Part shown: positions 25,578 through 32,039 of the stretch, piece after piece
Position numbering within the stretch: position 1 is the stretch's first letter
Layout of the letters: each line of letters starts with the position of its first letter
Source: an uncultured Eubacteriales bacterium
GTDB taxonomy: Bacteria; Bacillota; Clostridia; Oscillospirales; Acutalibacteraceae
Direction: 5' to 3'
NCBI GenBank assembly: GCA_900316495.1
Contig: ONDC01000051.1
Location: forward strand, 1 to 35,666
Length of the DNA: 35,666 bases
Program-made: the position numbers and the translations under genes
The notes under the pieces: model-generated
Database searches by the model: none
What the model saw: only the letters and a program-made list of their open reading frames with translations
What the model was told of the DNA's origin: nothing

Positions 25578-26740
25578 TCATCATACTCTCTGTAATGAGC
25601 TATTTGACATGGCTGATATTCAGAAATAAAATGGGGTTCATCCTCTACCAGTTATTATGCGCGACGACATATCTTGTTTCATTATCATTTATCCAGACGC
25701 TTGACATCACGCTCCCCATCTACTTTGTTTTTTCAGCTCTGCCGTTTTTAAAGTCATTTAAAGCCAACCATTTGTTTTCACTCACGGTGCTGTTGTATTT
25801 CTCGGCAGTGATATTGATCAGTCTGCTCATCAACAGCGTTAATTCCGTTATATCCATCTTTATCATCCGTCTCGCCGGAATACTGTTGTTTTATTATATT
25901 TTTTCCCATGTGGATTTTAAGCTGAAAGCCAAACCGTGGCATCTGGCGCTTTCATTTGCCTGCGAAATACTGCTGACCGTGATCGGGTTTGCCTTAAGCA
26001 AGGACTACCGGCTTATGCTGAATTTTCAGTGTACGGTAGGCTGTATCGCAACCGGATTTGTTCTGCTGCTTGCCTATGATTTCTATAAGAATCAGAAGAT
26101 TCTGCTATTCTCATCGCTGAAACAAAAGTTGCTTGCGCTGCCGCTGTTATTGGCAGGCGTCCTGATGGAACGTTTCAATGTGATGGAATTTATCTTTCAT
26201 TCCCTCCGATTCGGAGAAAGCACGGGAAGGCGACAGTCCGAAGATTTGTTTGTCATCCGGTTCATGCCGAAAAGACCCTTGTTTAACATTCTGTTCGGAA
26301 ACGGTTTTGGTTCTCCCATCGGGAAATACCGTATTTCGCGCAGTATCATCTATGAGGTTGCCGACAGCAGATATACCTTAAAGGTTCTTCCCAAGGTGGA
26401 GGGGTTTCATAATTGCTGGAGCACCATATTGTATTCATCGGGAATTGTAGGCCTGATTCTGATCGTTCTGTTATATGGCAGCATCATCCTGCAAGCCATG
26501 CGGGCAGCAACGGACAACCGGTTCAGGATGATTCTTCTTTCATTTCTGGTGTCCTACGCCGTTCTGCTCTGGTTCCGGTGGACCGCCACCAGCGGTATTC
26601 TTGAATTTGCGTGTCTCAGCTATGTGATCCATGATTTGAAGAACCACAATCGCGCGGAACAGCTTTCATTAAGCAGGGCAGAATCCTGTCAGATTCAGAA
26701 AAAAACGGAGGAGCGCTCATGGACATCGTATTCGCCATGA
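25574..26740 (+). CDS. Wzy-like O-antigen/capsule polymerase
   Basis: 388 residues with about ten hydrophobic segments across the first 210 residues and the last 100, separated by a large loop containing NILFGNGFGSPIGKYR and VEGFHNCWSTILYSSGIVGLI, the layout and loop style of O-antigen polymerase/ligase-fold (Wzy_C-like) proteins. It would join lipid-linked repeat units outside the membrane. ATG is in an ATGA overlap with the preceding GT; its last 22 bases overlap the flippase gene, whose GGAGG lies inside this frame. Confidence 0.75.
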   Translation: MIIILSVMSYLTWLIFRNKMGFILYQLLCATTYLVSLSFIQTLDITLPIYFVFSALPFLKSFKANHLFSLTVLLYFSAVILISLLINSVNSVISIFIIRLAGILLFYYIFSHVDFKLKAKPWHLALSFACEILLTVIGFALSKDYRLMLNFQCTVGCIATGFVLLLAYDFYKNQKILLFSSLKQKLLALPLLLAGVLMERFNVMEFIFHSLRFGESTGRRQSEDLFVIRFMPKRPLFNILFGNGFGSPIGKYRISRSIIYEVADSRYTLKVLPKVEGFHNCWSTILYSSGIVGLILIVLLYGSIILQAMRAATDNRFRMILLSFLVSYAVLLWFRWTATSGILEFACLSYVIHDLKNHNRAEQLSLSRAESCQIQKKTEERSWTSYSP

Positions 26741-27609
26741 TACTGAGTATTGCGATCAAGGGAATTTCGGCTGTCGTCGAGATTTTCATTCAAATGCTGA
26801 TCACCAACGAGGTCGGCGTCAGTGAATATGGCAGTTATACCTTTTTTGTGAGCGTCATTGAAGGCGCGTATTACGTTCTTTTCTCAGGCAGCATCAAGCT
26901 GAATACGTTTTATCTGTCTACTCCGTCGTCCAGTCTGTCCGACTTCAAGAAAAAATACGTTCTGCGCTTTGTGACGCCTGTTGTCGCCCTCATCATCGCC
27001 TGTTCCGCCGCCATGCGGAATCCATACGGCGTTCTGTCCGGCGTGATTCTCTACCTTTATTACTTCGCCTTTGATACCGGCAGCGTCTTTTTTTCTCGCG
27101 GCAGACAGCTTCCCGCAATGCTGGGAGAATACCTTTTCGGCAGAATCGTTCTGCTGATCGGGGTCGCGGCGGTGATCAGGCTGAACGCGGCAACCGGACT
27201 GATGCTTCTTGGATTATACGGGCTGCAATTTGTAACGATGCTCGTTTGGTTCGCACCGCACGTCAGAAGGCTCAGCCCGGGGACGGACAGCATCAGGGTT
27301 CCCATGCGAAAGCTGGCGGCGTACCAGCTTTCCGACGTTGCCAACAGTGTAATCAGCTATTCGCCGCCGATTCTTCAGTTTTTCTTTGGCGGCGCCTTCA
27401 CAGCCGGATTTACGGGCATTATCACCATTGTCAAAAAATTCATCAACTTCATTTCCGGCCCGACGGCAAAGGTTTTTCTGCCGGAATTGTCCCGGCTGTA
27501 TAAAAACGGCGAGTCCGCTTTGTCACCCGCTGCGGGAACATACAGGAAAATCACCATGTATGGATTGACATCTTCCCTTTGGATGGATCCCCCAACAACC
27601 GTTTCATGA
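26719..27609 (+). pseudogene. Wzx-type flippase, 3'-truncated and run into licD
   Basis: From ATG 26719 (GGAGG 7 bases upstream) the frame gives about 283 residues of a MATE/Wzx polysaccharide exporter: MILSIAIKGISAVVEIFIQMLI, NEVGVSEYGSYTFFVS, eight or so membrane helices, and FINFISGPTAKVFLPELSRLY. After TYRKITMYG (nt about 27558) the residues become non-homologous and stop at 27609, because the DNA has switched to the LicD coding sequence in another frame. The usual last four or so helices are missing, so flipping activity is doubtful. No other intact flippase is in the window. Confidence 0.8.
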
Positions 27610-27953
27610 CCGCCTGGAGAAACGCATTGATTGTGTTGGCGCAGCATGTGCCGATCGGAAGGCTTATCCGTCCCACCCGGATGAAGAAGGCATTGGACCG
27701 TGAATTCAGAAGGTACAAGGTCGCCGGTTCAGACCTGGTCGGAAATTACTTGGGAGCATATCACGAAAGGGAGTTTTTACCCCTTGCGGATTATGGCGAA
27801 GGGACAGAGGTGGAATTTGAGGGGGAAAACTACATTGCGCCAAAGAACCTTGACGGCTATCTTACCAATCTGTACGGCGATTATATGAAGTATCCCCCCC
27901 TTGAAAAACGCGTGCCGAAGCACCGGATCGTCAAAGTGATATTTGAAGACTGA
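27561..27953 (+). pseudogene. LicD-family phosphotransferase, C-terminal remnant
   Basis: The +1-shifted frame begins WIDIFPLDGSPNN at 27561, the conserved start of the LicD core, and ends with FEGENYIAPKNLDGYLTNLYGDYMKYPPLEKRVPKH (catalytic-domain C-terminus), stop at 27953. LicD proteins attach phosphocholine or other phospho-groups to surface glycans. The N-terminal about 110 residues, including the nucleotidyltransferase-fold Asp residues, are absent, and a second short gap inside the remnant is possible. The first codons sit inside the truncated Wzx frame; the downstream ATG at 27606 could start a short product without the active site. Confidence 0.75.
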
Positions 27954-28017
27954 TTACAGCTTTGTAATTATATATGTCAAATTTGTAATTATTTTTATAT
28001 CCAAAAGGAGTAATTTG

Positions 28018-28026
28018 TGCTATAAT
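28018..28026 (+). promoter_or_regulatory. Extended -10 promoter before the peptide genes
   Basis: TGCTATAAT (28018-28026) is an extended -10 in a strikingly AT-rich 110-base gap between the LicD remnant and the first small peptide; a second TATAAT is at 28042-28047 without a good partner. It could let the four peptide genes be expressed separately, and more strongly, than the capsule genes. Confidence 0.5.
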
Positions 28027-28070
28027 AATTTTGTTATGTAATATAATCTTGTGAAAGGAGCATGCGGCAA

Positions 28071-28175
28071 ATGGAAAAATACGAAAAGCCTGAGATGGAA
28101 ATCGTAGATCTCGCAAACGATGTGGTTACCACGAGCGGTTGTGATGTTGAACTGCCCGAACTGCCAATTGAGTGA
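28071..28175 (+). CDS. RiPP-like precursor peptide 1
   Basis: 34 residues: leader MEKYEKPEMEIVDLANDVV then TTS, candidate core GCDVELPELPIE. AAAGGAG lies 10 bases before this ATG; the ATG at 28062, in frame, is too close to it. The leader shares the YExPxMExVxL block with the three following peptides while the C-terminal part varies. Core is acidic with one Cys; Glu is at core position 8. This is the shortest and least similar copy (TTS for LTS). Confidence 0.75.
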   Translation: MEKYEKPEMEIVDLANDVVTTSGCDVELPELPIE

Positions 28176-28217
28176 TAGCATGTGATCTCTGTAAAAAAAG
28201 CGAAGGAAGTGAAAATG

Positions 28218-28331
28218 ATGGAGAAATATGAAAGCCCCGTCATGGAAATCGTTGACCTCACAAACGACGTGATTCTCACCAGCGGTGGAAGCTGCATTTC
28301 CGACTGTCCAACCATGATGCCTGAATTATAA
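28218..28331 (+). CDS. RiPP-like precursor peptide 2
   Basis: 37 residues from ATG 28218 (an ATG directly before, 28215, is also possible; AAGGAAG is 5-8 bases upstream). Leader MEKYESPVMEIVDLTNDVIL then TS, candidate core GGSCISDCPTMMPEL with two Cys and Asp at position 7. The upstream region shares AAGGAAGTGAAAA with peptide 4, so the copies were duplicated together with their ribosome sites. Confidence 0.78.
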   Translation: MEKYESPVMEIVDLTNDVILTSGGSCISDCPTMMPEL

Positions 28332-28366
28332 TAAGCAGCTTTTTGAACGAACAGGAGTGTTCCCGT

Positions 28367-28483
28367 ATGGAAAAATACGAGAAGCCCTCCATGGAGGTCG
28401 TCGGCCTCAAAAACGACGTGATCCTCACAAGCGGATGCAGCTTTGACTTTGACCTTTGTGATAACGAGCTGCCTCCCCTTTGA
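28367..28483 (+). CDS. RiPP-like precursor peptide 3
   Basis: 38 residues. Leader MEKYEKPSMEVVGLKNDVIL then TS, candidate core GCSFDFDLCDNELPPL with two Cys, two Phe and Asp at positions 5, 7 and 10. CAGGAG upstream. Codon-level similarity to peptide 4 is high across the leader and drops in the core, the usual pattern for duplicated precursors under selection for diverse cores. Confidence 0.78.
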   Translation: MEKYEKPSMEVVGLKNDVILTSGCSFDFDLCDNELPPL

Positions 28484-28524
28484 TTTGGAAAACTGTTTGT
28501 AATGATGAAAAGGAAGTGAAAAGC

Positions 28525-28647
28525 ATGCAGAAATACGAGAAGCCCTCAATGGAGATCGTTGATCTCACAGATGACGTGATTCTCACCAGCGGCGGCCACA
28601 ACACGTGTTCCAACGACTCGCCCATCGAATTGCCGGAGCTGCCGTAA
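28525..28647 (+). CDS. RiPP-like precursor peptide 4
   Basis: 40 residues. Leader MQKYEKPSMEIVDLTDDVIL then TS, candidate core GGHNTCSNDSPIELPELP with one Cys and Asp at position 9. AAGGAAGTGAAAAGC upstream. The ELPELP ending repeats that of peptide 1. The next gene fragment begins within 12 bases of the stop, the place where the front of the radical-SAM gene has been lost. Confidence 0.78.
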   Translation: MQKYEKPSMEIVDLTDDVILTSGGHNTCSNDSPIELPELP

Positions 28648-28658
28648 CCCGGTTAAGG

Positions 28659-28997
28659 TCATTCCGCGTGAGCTTCTGCATGGCGGATTCCGGCGGCGTG
28701 GTGATCTGTCCGGACGGTGTGTTGTCGCCCTGCGAGCATTTGCAGCAGGCGGCGGCCTTCGGGGACGTCTGGCACGGTGTGACAGACGAAGCCGCGCGCA
28801 GGGAATTCTGCCGGACAGACAGAATCCGTGAGATGTGCCGCAAATGTCCCTTTTTGCCGGAATGCACCGGTTTTTCCTCCTGCCCGACCAAGGATGCGCA
28901 TTGCCGCGAGTTGCGCGAGATGGTGGCGCTGGACACGCTCAGGCATATGGTGGATCATCCCGACACAGAATCCGATGAAGCGATCTACGTCTGCTGA
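28659..28997 (+). pseudogene. Radical-SAM/SPASM peptide-modifying enzyme, C-terminal remnant
   Basis: Only the SPASM-type C-terminus remains: FCMADSGGVVICPDGVLSPCEH, then GDVWHGVTDEAARREFC, then EMCRKCPFLPECTGFSSCP and HCRELREM, with at least nine Cys able to bind auxiliary iron-sulfur clusters, as in sactipeptide and related RiPP maturases. The CxxxCxxC radical-SAM core (some 250-300 residues) is absent: peptide 4 ends at 28647 and SPASM homology starts around 28670. ATG 28680 could start a 105-residue product. Followed 30 bases later by the PqqD gene, the usual partner that delivers the leader peptide. Confidence 0.78.
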
Positions 28998-29026
28998 AAT
29001 GATAATTTACGCAAAGGAGAATGAAA

Positions 29027-29287
29027 ATGAAGCTCAAAGATGATTTTATTATACAGGACGTCGACGGCACACAGTTCCTTGTGCCTGTCGGAGCGGAGGC
29101 GTTCAGCGGAATTGTGCGGAGCAACCGTACCGCCGCCTATATTGTGAACTGCCTGAAGGAGGAAACCACCGAGGAGAAGATTGTTGACGCCATGTGTGCC
29201 AGATATGACGCGCCGCGTGAGTGTATCGCTGCCGACGTCAGGGAAATCATCGGCACGCTACGCAGTATCGGAGCGCTGGACGAGTAA
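29027..29287 (+). CDS. PqqD-family peptide chaperone (RiPP recognition element)
   Basis: 86 residues from ATG 29027, with AAGGAG 7 bases before (ATG 29021 is too close). The small winged-helix pattern is clear: DDFIIQDVDGTQFLVPVG, then AYIVNCLKEETTEEKIVDAMCARYD, then CIAADVREIIGTLRSIGALDE. PqqD domains bind the leader of a precursor and present it to the radical-SAM or other maturation enzyme. It is complete and lies directly after the SPASM remnant, and its stop overlaps the next start (TAATG). Confidence 0.85.
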   Translation: MKLKDDFIIQDVDGTQFLVPVGAEAFSGIVRSNRTAAYIVNCLKEETTEEKIVDAMCARYDAPRECIAADVREIIGTLRSIGALDE

Positions 29288-29367
29288 TGAAGCTGGAAGA
29301 GATTCTCGCCCGCGACGGGAAACTTGTGTACAGAACCAAGGGCGTGAGCATGGAGCCGATGCTATAG
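29287..29367 (+). pseudogene. S24/S26-type (signal-peptidase-like) protease, N-terminal remnant
   Basis: 26 codons, MKLEEILARDGKLVYRT then KGVSMEPML, ending at TAG. The GVSMEPM motif is the catalytic-Ser box of S26/S24 peptidases that accompany PqqD and nucleotidyltransferase genes in Clostridia; the Lys/Ser partner half and all later parts are missing. Its start overlaps the PqqD stop, so it was the next gene of the operon and probably the leader protease. After the TAG only about 50 bases remain before the terminator, with no homology in any frame. Confidence 0.65.
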
Positions 29368-29418
29368 ATGGCGTCGGAAGGCGCTTTGTGAACGGTGGTT
29401 CTATTACTTGCTTGCAGT

Positions 29419-29468
29419 ACCTTGTATCGTTCGGGTATGTCATCATACCCGACTGATGCAAGGTTTTT
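29419..29468 (+). terminator. Two-tier Rho-independent terminator ending the operon
   Basis: Outer stem ACCTTG (29419-29424) / CAAGGT (29459-29464), inner perfect stem TCGGGTATG (29431-29439) / CATACCCGA (29444-29452) with a TCAT loop, then TTTTTGTTTG. Placed 50 bases after the protease remnant, it closes the 15-kb unit. Confidence 0.7.
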
Positions 29469-29680
29469 GTTTGTAAATGACCCGATCAGGTATAGCTGCG
29501 TATTCCTTCGTCTTATCCACCCGGAAACCGACTCATCCGCCTGTATTTGACGCCATATATGTCAGAGCTTCCTTCAGATGCAGTCCCACGACGGACGCCT
29601 TTGCCTTTGGCTGTTCCTGCCGCCAAATCCGTAGCGGACTTTTTCCATCAGATTACCGCCCATTTCGGGCACGGCAAAAA
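29469..29680. other. Gap without a recognised gene
   Basis: Together with the terminators on either side this makes 360 bases without a gene. Frames on both strands are open for 60-110 codons but match nothing I know and lack ribosome sites. A minus-strand stretch near 29600-29680 reads like protein (for example KAKASVVGLHLKEALTYMAS) but is broken by stops; it could be an old gene or repeat remnant. Confidence 0.3.
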
Positions 29681-29713
29681 GCCGGGAATACGCATTGTCC
29701 GCATATTCCCGGC
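29681..29713 (-). terminator. Terminator of the PSD-like gene
   Basis: GCCGGGAATA (29681-29690) pairs perfectly with TATTCCCGGC (29704-29713). On the minus strand it is followed by TTTTTGCC, 17 bases after the stop of the gene ending at 29730; on the plus strand TTTTTT follows after AAAG, so it may work both ways. Confidence 0.75.
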
Positions 29714-29729
29714 ATAAAGTTTTTTCCGC

Positions 29730-30533
29730 TCAGAACGCCATCATCGAGATGGCCATACCTAACCGTTCGCCCATGCGGACGCGGGTTTCGAGGTTTTTGC
29801 GGGTGTTTACCATGAATTCGTCGTCGGGGAACATCATGCCCTTCCTGAAGAGAAGGATGATACCGGCGGTCGAGCAGAGGAAGCGTCCCTTGACCTCGCC
29901 GCGACGGAACGCGGGGCTTTCGCTGTCGCCAAGCTGCTCCACTCCCTTTGCATTGCCGCATGCCTCCACCTGCACCACGCCGTGAAAGCGTTTGGTGTTC
30001 ATCACCGTGCAGGTGCGGGGGCCGAAGAACATCGAGTCCTCCTGATTCTTCTCCGCGTCTAACTGCCGGACGTCGCAGAGAACGCCGTCGTCAATGTGGA
30101 TGAACCGGTGCGGGTCGGCTTCGTCAAGCCGGATAATCAGGGCAAGCCCCTCGGCAAATTCCTTCGCGTCGCCCTCTCCGCCCATCAGCTTCTCCACCGA
30201 ATACATGTGGCCGTTGACCGGGATGGTACAGAGATTATTGATAAAATGCGCGGTCAGCCAGCCGTCACACGGACAGATCAGGCTGTTCGGCGCGCCGTCA
30301 AGCGGACGTGCGCCCTCCCTGAAGGGACGCGCGAGGTAATCCTCAAAGCTCTCGTACCCCGCGGCGTCATCCGGCTCGCATTCGGTCAGGTCAACGCCGT
30401 ATTTCTCCATGTGATTCTTGATTTCCACCTTCGGGAACAAGCCCAGCTTCAGCTTATTGGATACCGGAAGGTATTTGCTCTTTTTCGCCTCGATAACAGG
30501 TCTTGCGCCGTATCCTCTGATTTCACCGCTCAT
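29730..30533 (-). CDS. Phosphatidylserine decarboxylase-like protein with altered cleavage motif
   Basis: 267 residues. Recognisable PSD blocks: SFEDYLARPFREGARP, ICPCDGWLT (catalytic Asp), EADPHRFIHIDDG (catalytic His) and FRRGEVKGRFLCSTAGIILLF. PSDs are made as a proenzyme cut at a GST motif to create the pyruvoyl group; here the aligned position reads CSTAG rather than GGST, so the usual self-cleavage site is not evident. The VxxVLHT region is also unlike the family. Start ATG 30533 with GGAGG 11 bases upstream (TTG 30551 overlaps that site). Own promoter and terminator, hence monocistronic. It may be a divergent true PSD cutting before the Ser, or a relative with another role. Confidence 0.72.
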   Translation of the reverse strand: MSGEIRGYGARPVIEAKKSKYLPVSNKLKLGLFPKVEIKNHMEKYGVDLTECEPDDAAGYESFEDYLARPFREGARPLDGAPNSLICPCDGWLTAHFINNLCTIPVNGHMYSVEKLMGGEGDAKEFAEGLALIIRLDEADPHRFIHIDDGVLCDVRQLDAEKNQEDSMFFGPRTCTVMNTKRFHGVVQVEACGNAKGVEQLGDSESPAFRRGEVKGRFLCSTAGIILLFRKGMMFPDDEFMVNTRKNLETRVRMGERLGMAISMMAF

Positions 30534-30570
30534 AGAATAAAATTCCTCCAATTATTTCTTTGCAACGTAT

Positions 30571-30599
30571 ATTATACATAATCATTTGGCAATTGTAAA
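30571..30599 (-). promoter_or_regulatory. Promoter of the PSD-like gene
   Basis: Minus strand: TTTACA (30599-30594), 17-base spacer, perfect TATAAT (30576-30571). No plus-strand promoter for the divergent SpoIIP gene stands out in 30600-30767, as expected if that gene uses a sporulation sigma factor. Confidence 0.7.
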
Positions 30600-30767
30600 G
30601 GAAAACTGTCATGTTTTTTTGAGATTCCGACAATTTTTTTGAGATTTTCAGCCTATCCGCCGTTATTCTTTTTCCCCGGACAGGCATATTTTCTCCCGCC
30701 GTCGCATAAGAATGACATGGAAGCAATAGAAAAAAGCGGCATTTCGCCGCGACGGAGGTAAAAAAAC

Positions 30768-31925
30768 ATGAGCAAATACAAATCATTTTCAGTACATGCG
30801 GGCATTTGCGGCTGCAAGAAGGTCATCGCGTCGACGGTCGCGGCCATCACGGCTGCGGCGCTCCCGCTGACCATTCTGGGCGTGGGAACCGTCGGAGCGA
30901 TCCTCTTTAGAATTTCCAACCTGTCGGCGCACAGCATGATGCCTTCGGCGGAGCCTTCCTCTGCCGTACAGGAGCGGGAAGCGCAACCGTCTTCCAAGCA
31001 GCCGGAGGAGGAAACGCCCGTGTCCTCGGAGGAAACGGAGCCCAAGAAGGTCAGCGGCGGCAGGACTTCATCGGACACGTCCTCCGCAGCCTCTTCCCAA
31101 CCTGAAAACAGCACGGAAGAGACGGACAGCGGAAAGGGCAAGGTGCTGGAAAAGCAGATCAAAAACTCCGGCTACAGCTACCAGAACGTATTCGTCAAGG
31201 ACGGAAATTCCAACTACGATCTGAATATCAAGAAGCTGCTCGGCACAAGGGCGAAATGCAAAATCAAGAAGAACGCGGGGTATCAGGTGCTACTCGTACA
31301 CACACACACCACCGAGAGCTACGCCGAAAAGAGCCGCGATTGGTACAGCAAGAAATTCAACCACCGCACCACCGACAAATCGGAGAGCGTGGTCGCCGTC
31401 GCGGACGAGATCGAAAAGAAGCTCGACAAGGCGGGCATCAAGACCCTCCACATCACCACCTATCACGACTATCCCGAATACACGGGAGCCTACGACCGCG
31501 CCCGGAAAACGATAAAGAAATATCTCAAAAAATACCCCTCCATCGAAATGGTCATCGACGTACACCGCGACGCCATGACCACCGACGACGGCACCAAAAT
31601 CAAGCCCACCGCCAAAATCAACGGCAAGAAGGCGGCACAGGTGATGATCATCACCGGCTGCGACAACGAGGGCAAGCTTGACTTTGACGGCTGGCGCAAA
31701 AACTCCGTCATGGCGGTGCAGCTGCAAAAGAAAATGGCGGACAAATACGACGGTCTCGCCCGCCCGCTCTACTTCGCCCCCTTCCGCTACAACATGGACC
31801 TCACGCCCAACTCGCTGCTGATCGAATTCGGCACCGACGTCAACACCCTCTCCGAGGCAAAGTATTCCGGTCAGCTTGTGGGAAACTGCCTTGTGGAGGT
31901 GCTAAAACAATATGTGGTGGAATAA
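30768..31925 (+). CDS. spoIIP: Stage II sporulation protein P (peptidoglycan hydrolase)
   Basis: 385 residues. N-terminal membrane helix (about 18-47), a Ser/Glu-rich disordered linker (55-128) and the SpoIIP amidase/endopeptidase domain (150-385): LLVHTHTTESY (178-185, zinc ligands), DVHRDAM (264-270), VMIITGCDNEG, APFRYNMDLTPNSLLIEFGTDVNTLSEA. SpoIIP with SpoIID and SpoIIM drives engulfment of the forespore, so the organism or its ancestor forms endospores. ATG 30768 has GGAGG 8 bases upstream. Stands alone between a divergent PSD-like gene and a convergent surface-protein gene. Confidence 0.92.
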   Translation: MSKYKSFSVHAGICGCKKVIASTVAAITAAALPLTILGVGTVGAILFRISNLSAHSMMPSAEPSSAVQEREAQPSSKQPEEETPVSSEETEPKKVSGGRTSSDTSSAASSQPENSTEETDSGKGKVLEKQIKNSGYSYQNVFVKDGNSNYDLNIKKLLGTRAKCKIKKNAGYQVLLVHTHTTESYAEKSRDWYSKKFNHRTTDKSESVVAVADEIEKKLDKAGIKTLHITTYHDYPEYTGAYDRARKTIKKYLKKYPSIEMVIDVHRDAMTTDDGTKIKPTAKINGKKAAQVMIITGCDNEGKLDFDGWRKNSVMAVQLQKKMADKYDGLARPLYFAPFRYNMDLTPNSLLIEFGTDVNTLSEAKYSGQLVGNCLVEVLKQYVVE

Positions 31926-31963
31926 AGTGAGGGCAGCAGCTTGAAGGAATTAAAGTAAAAATC

Positions 31964-32006
31964 AAACGGTGTACCCACCCTTTTTTTGCGGGGCGGTACA
32001 CCGTTT
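31964..32006. terminator. Bidirectional terminator between spoIIP and the surface-protein gene
   Basis: AAACGGTGTACC (31964-31975) pairs perfectly with GGTACACCGTTT (31995-32006); the inner ACCC/GGGG partly extends the stem around a T7 loop. On the minus strand TTTGATTTTTAC follows, suiting the gene that ends at 32040; it lies 38 bases after the spoIIP stop. Confidence 0.7.
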
Positions 32007-32039
32007 GTTACATTCTAAGGGCTGACGGCTGACGACTGA

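Noticed and set aside
28034-28549. 171-codon minus-strand frame over the peptide genes
   Set aside because: It is produced by the repeated leader sequence in the opposite strand and has no start signal.
28071-28647. Regularly spaced repeats that could be a CRISPR array
   Set aside because: The repeats are the leader codons of four small genes, diverged at third positions, with ribosome sites and unequal spacing of about 145-160 bases.
29469-29729. Insertion-sequence end or small RNA after the operon
   Set aside because: No terminal inverted repeats, target duplication or transposase frame; the two stem-loops are explained as terminators.
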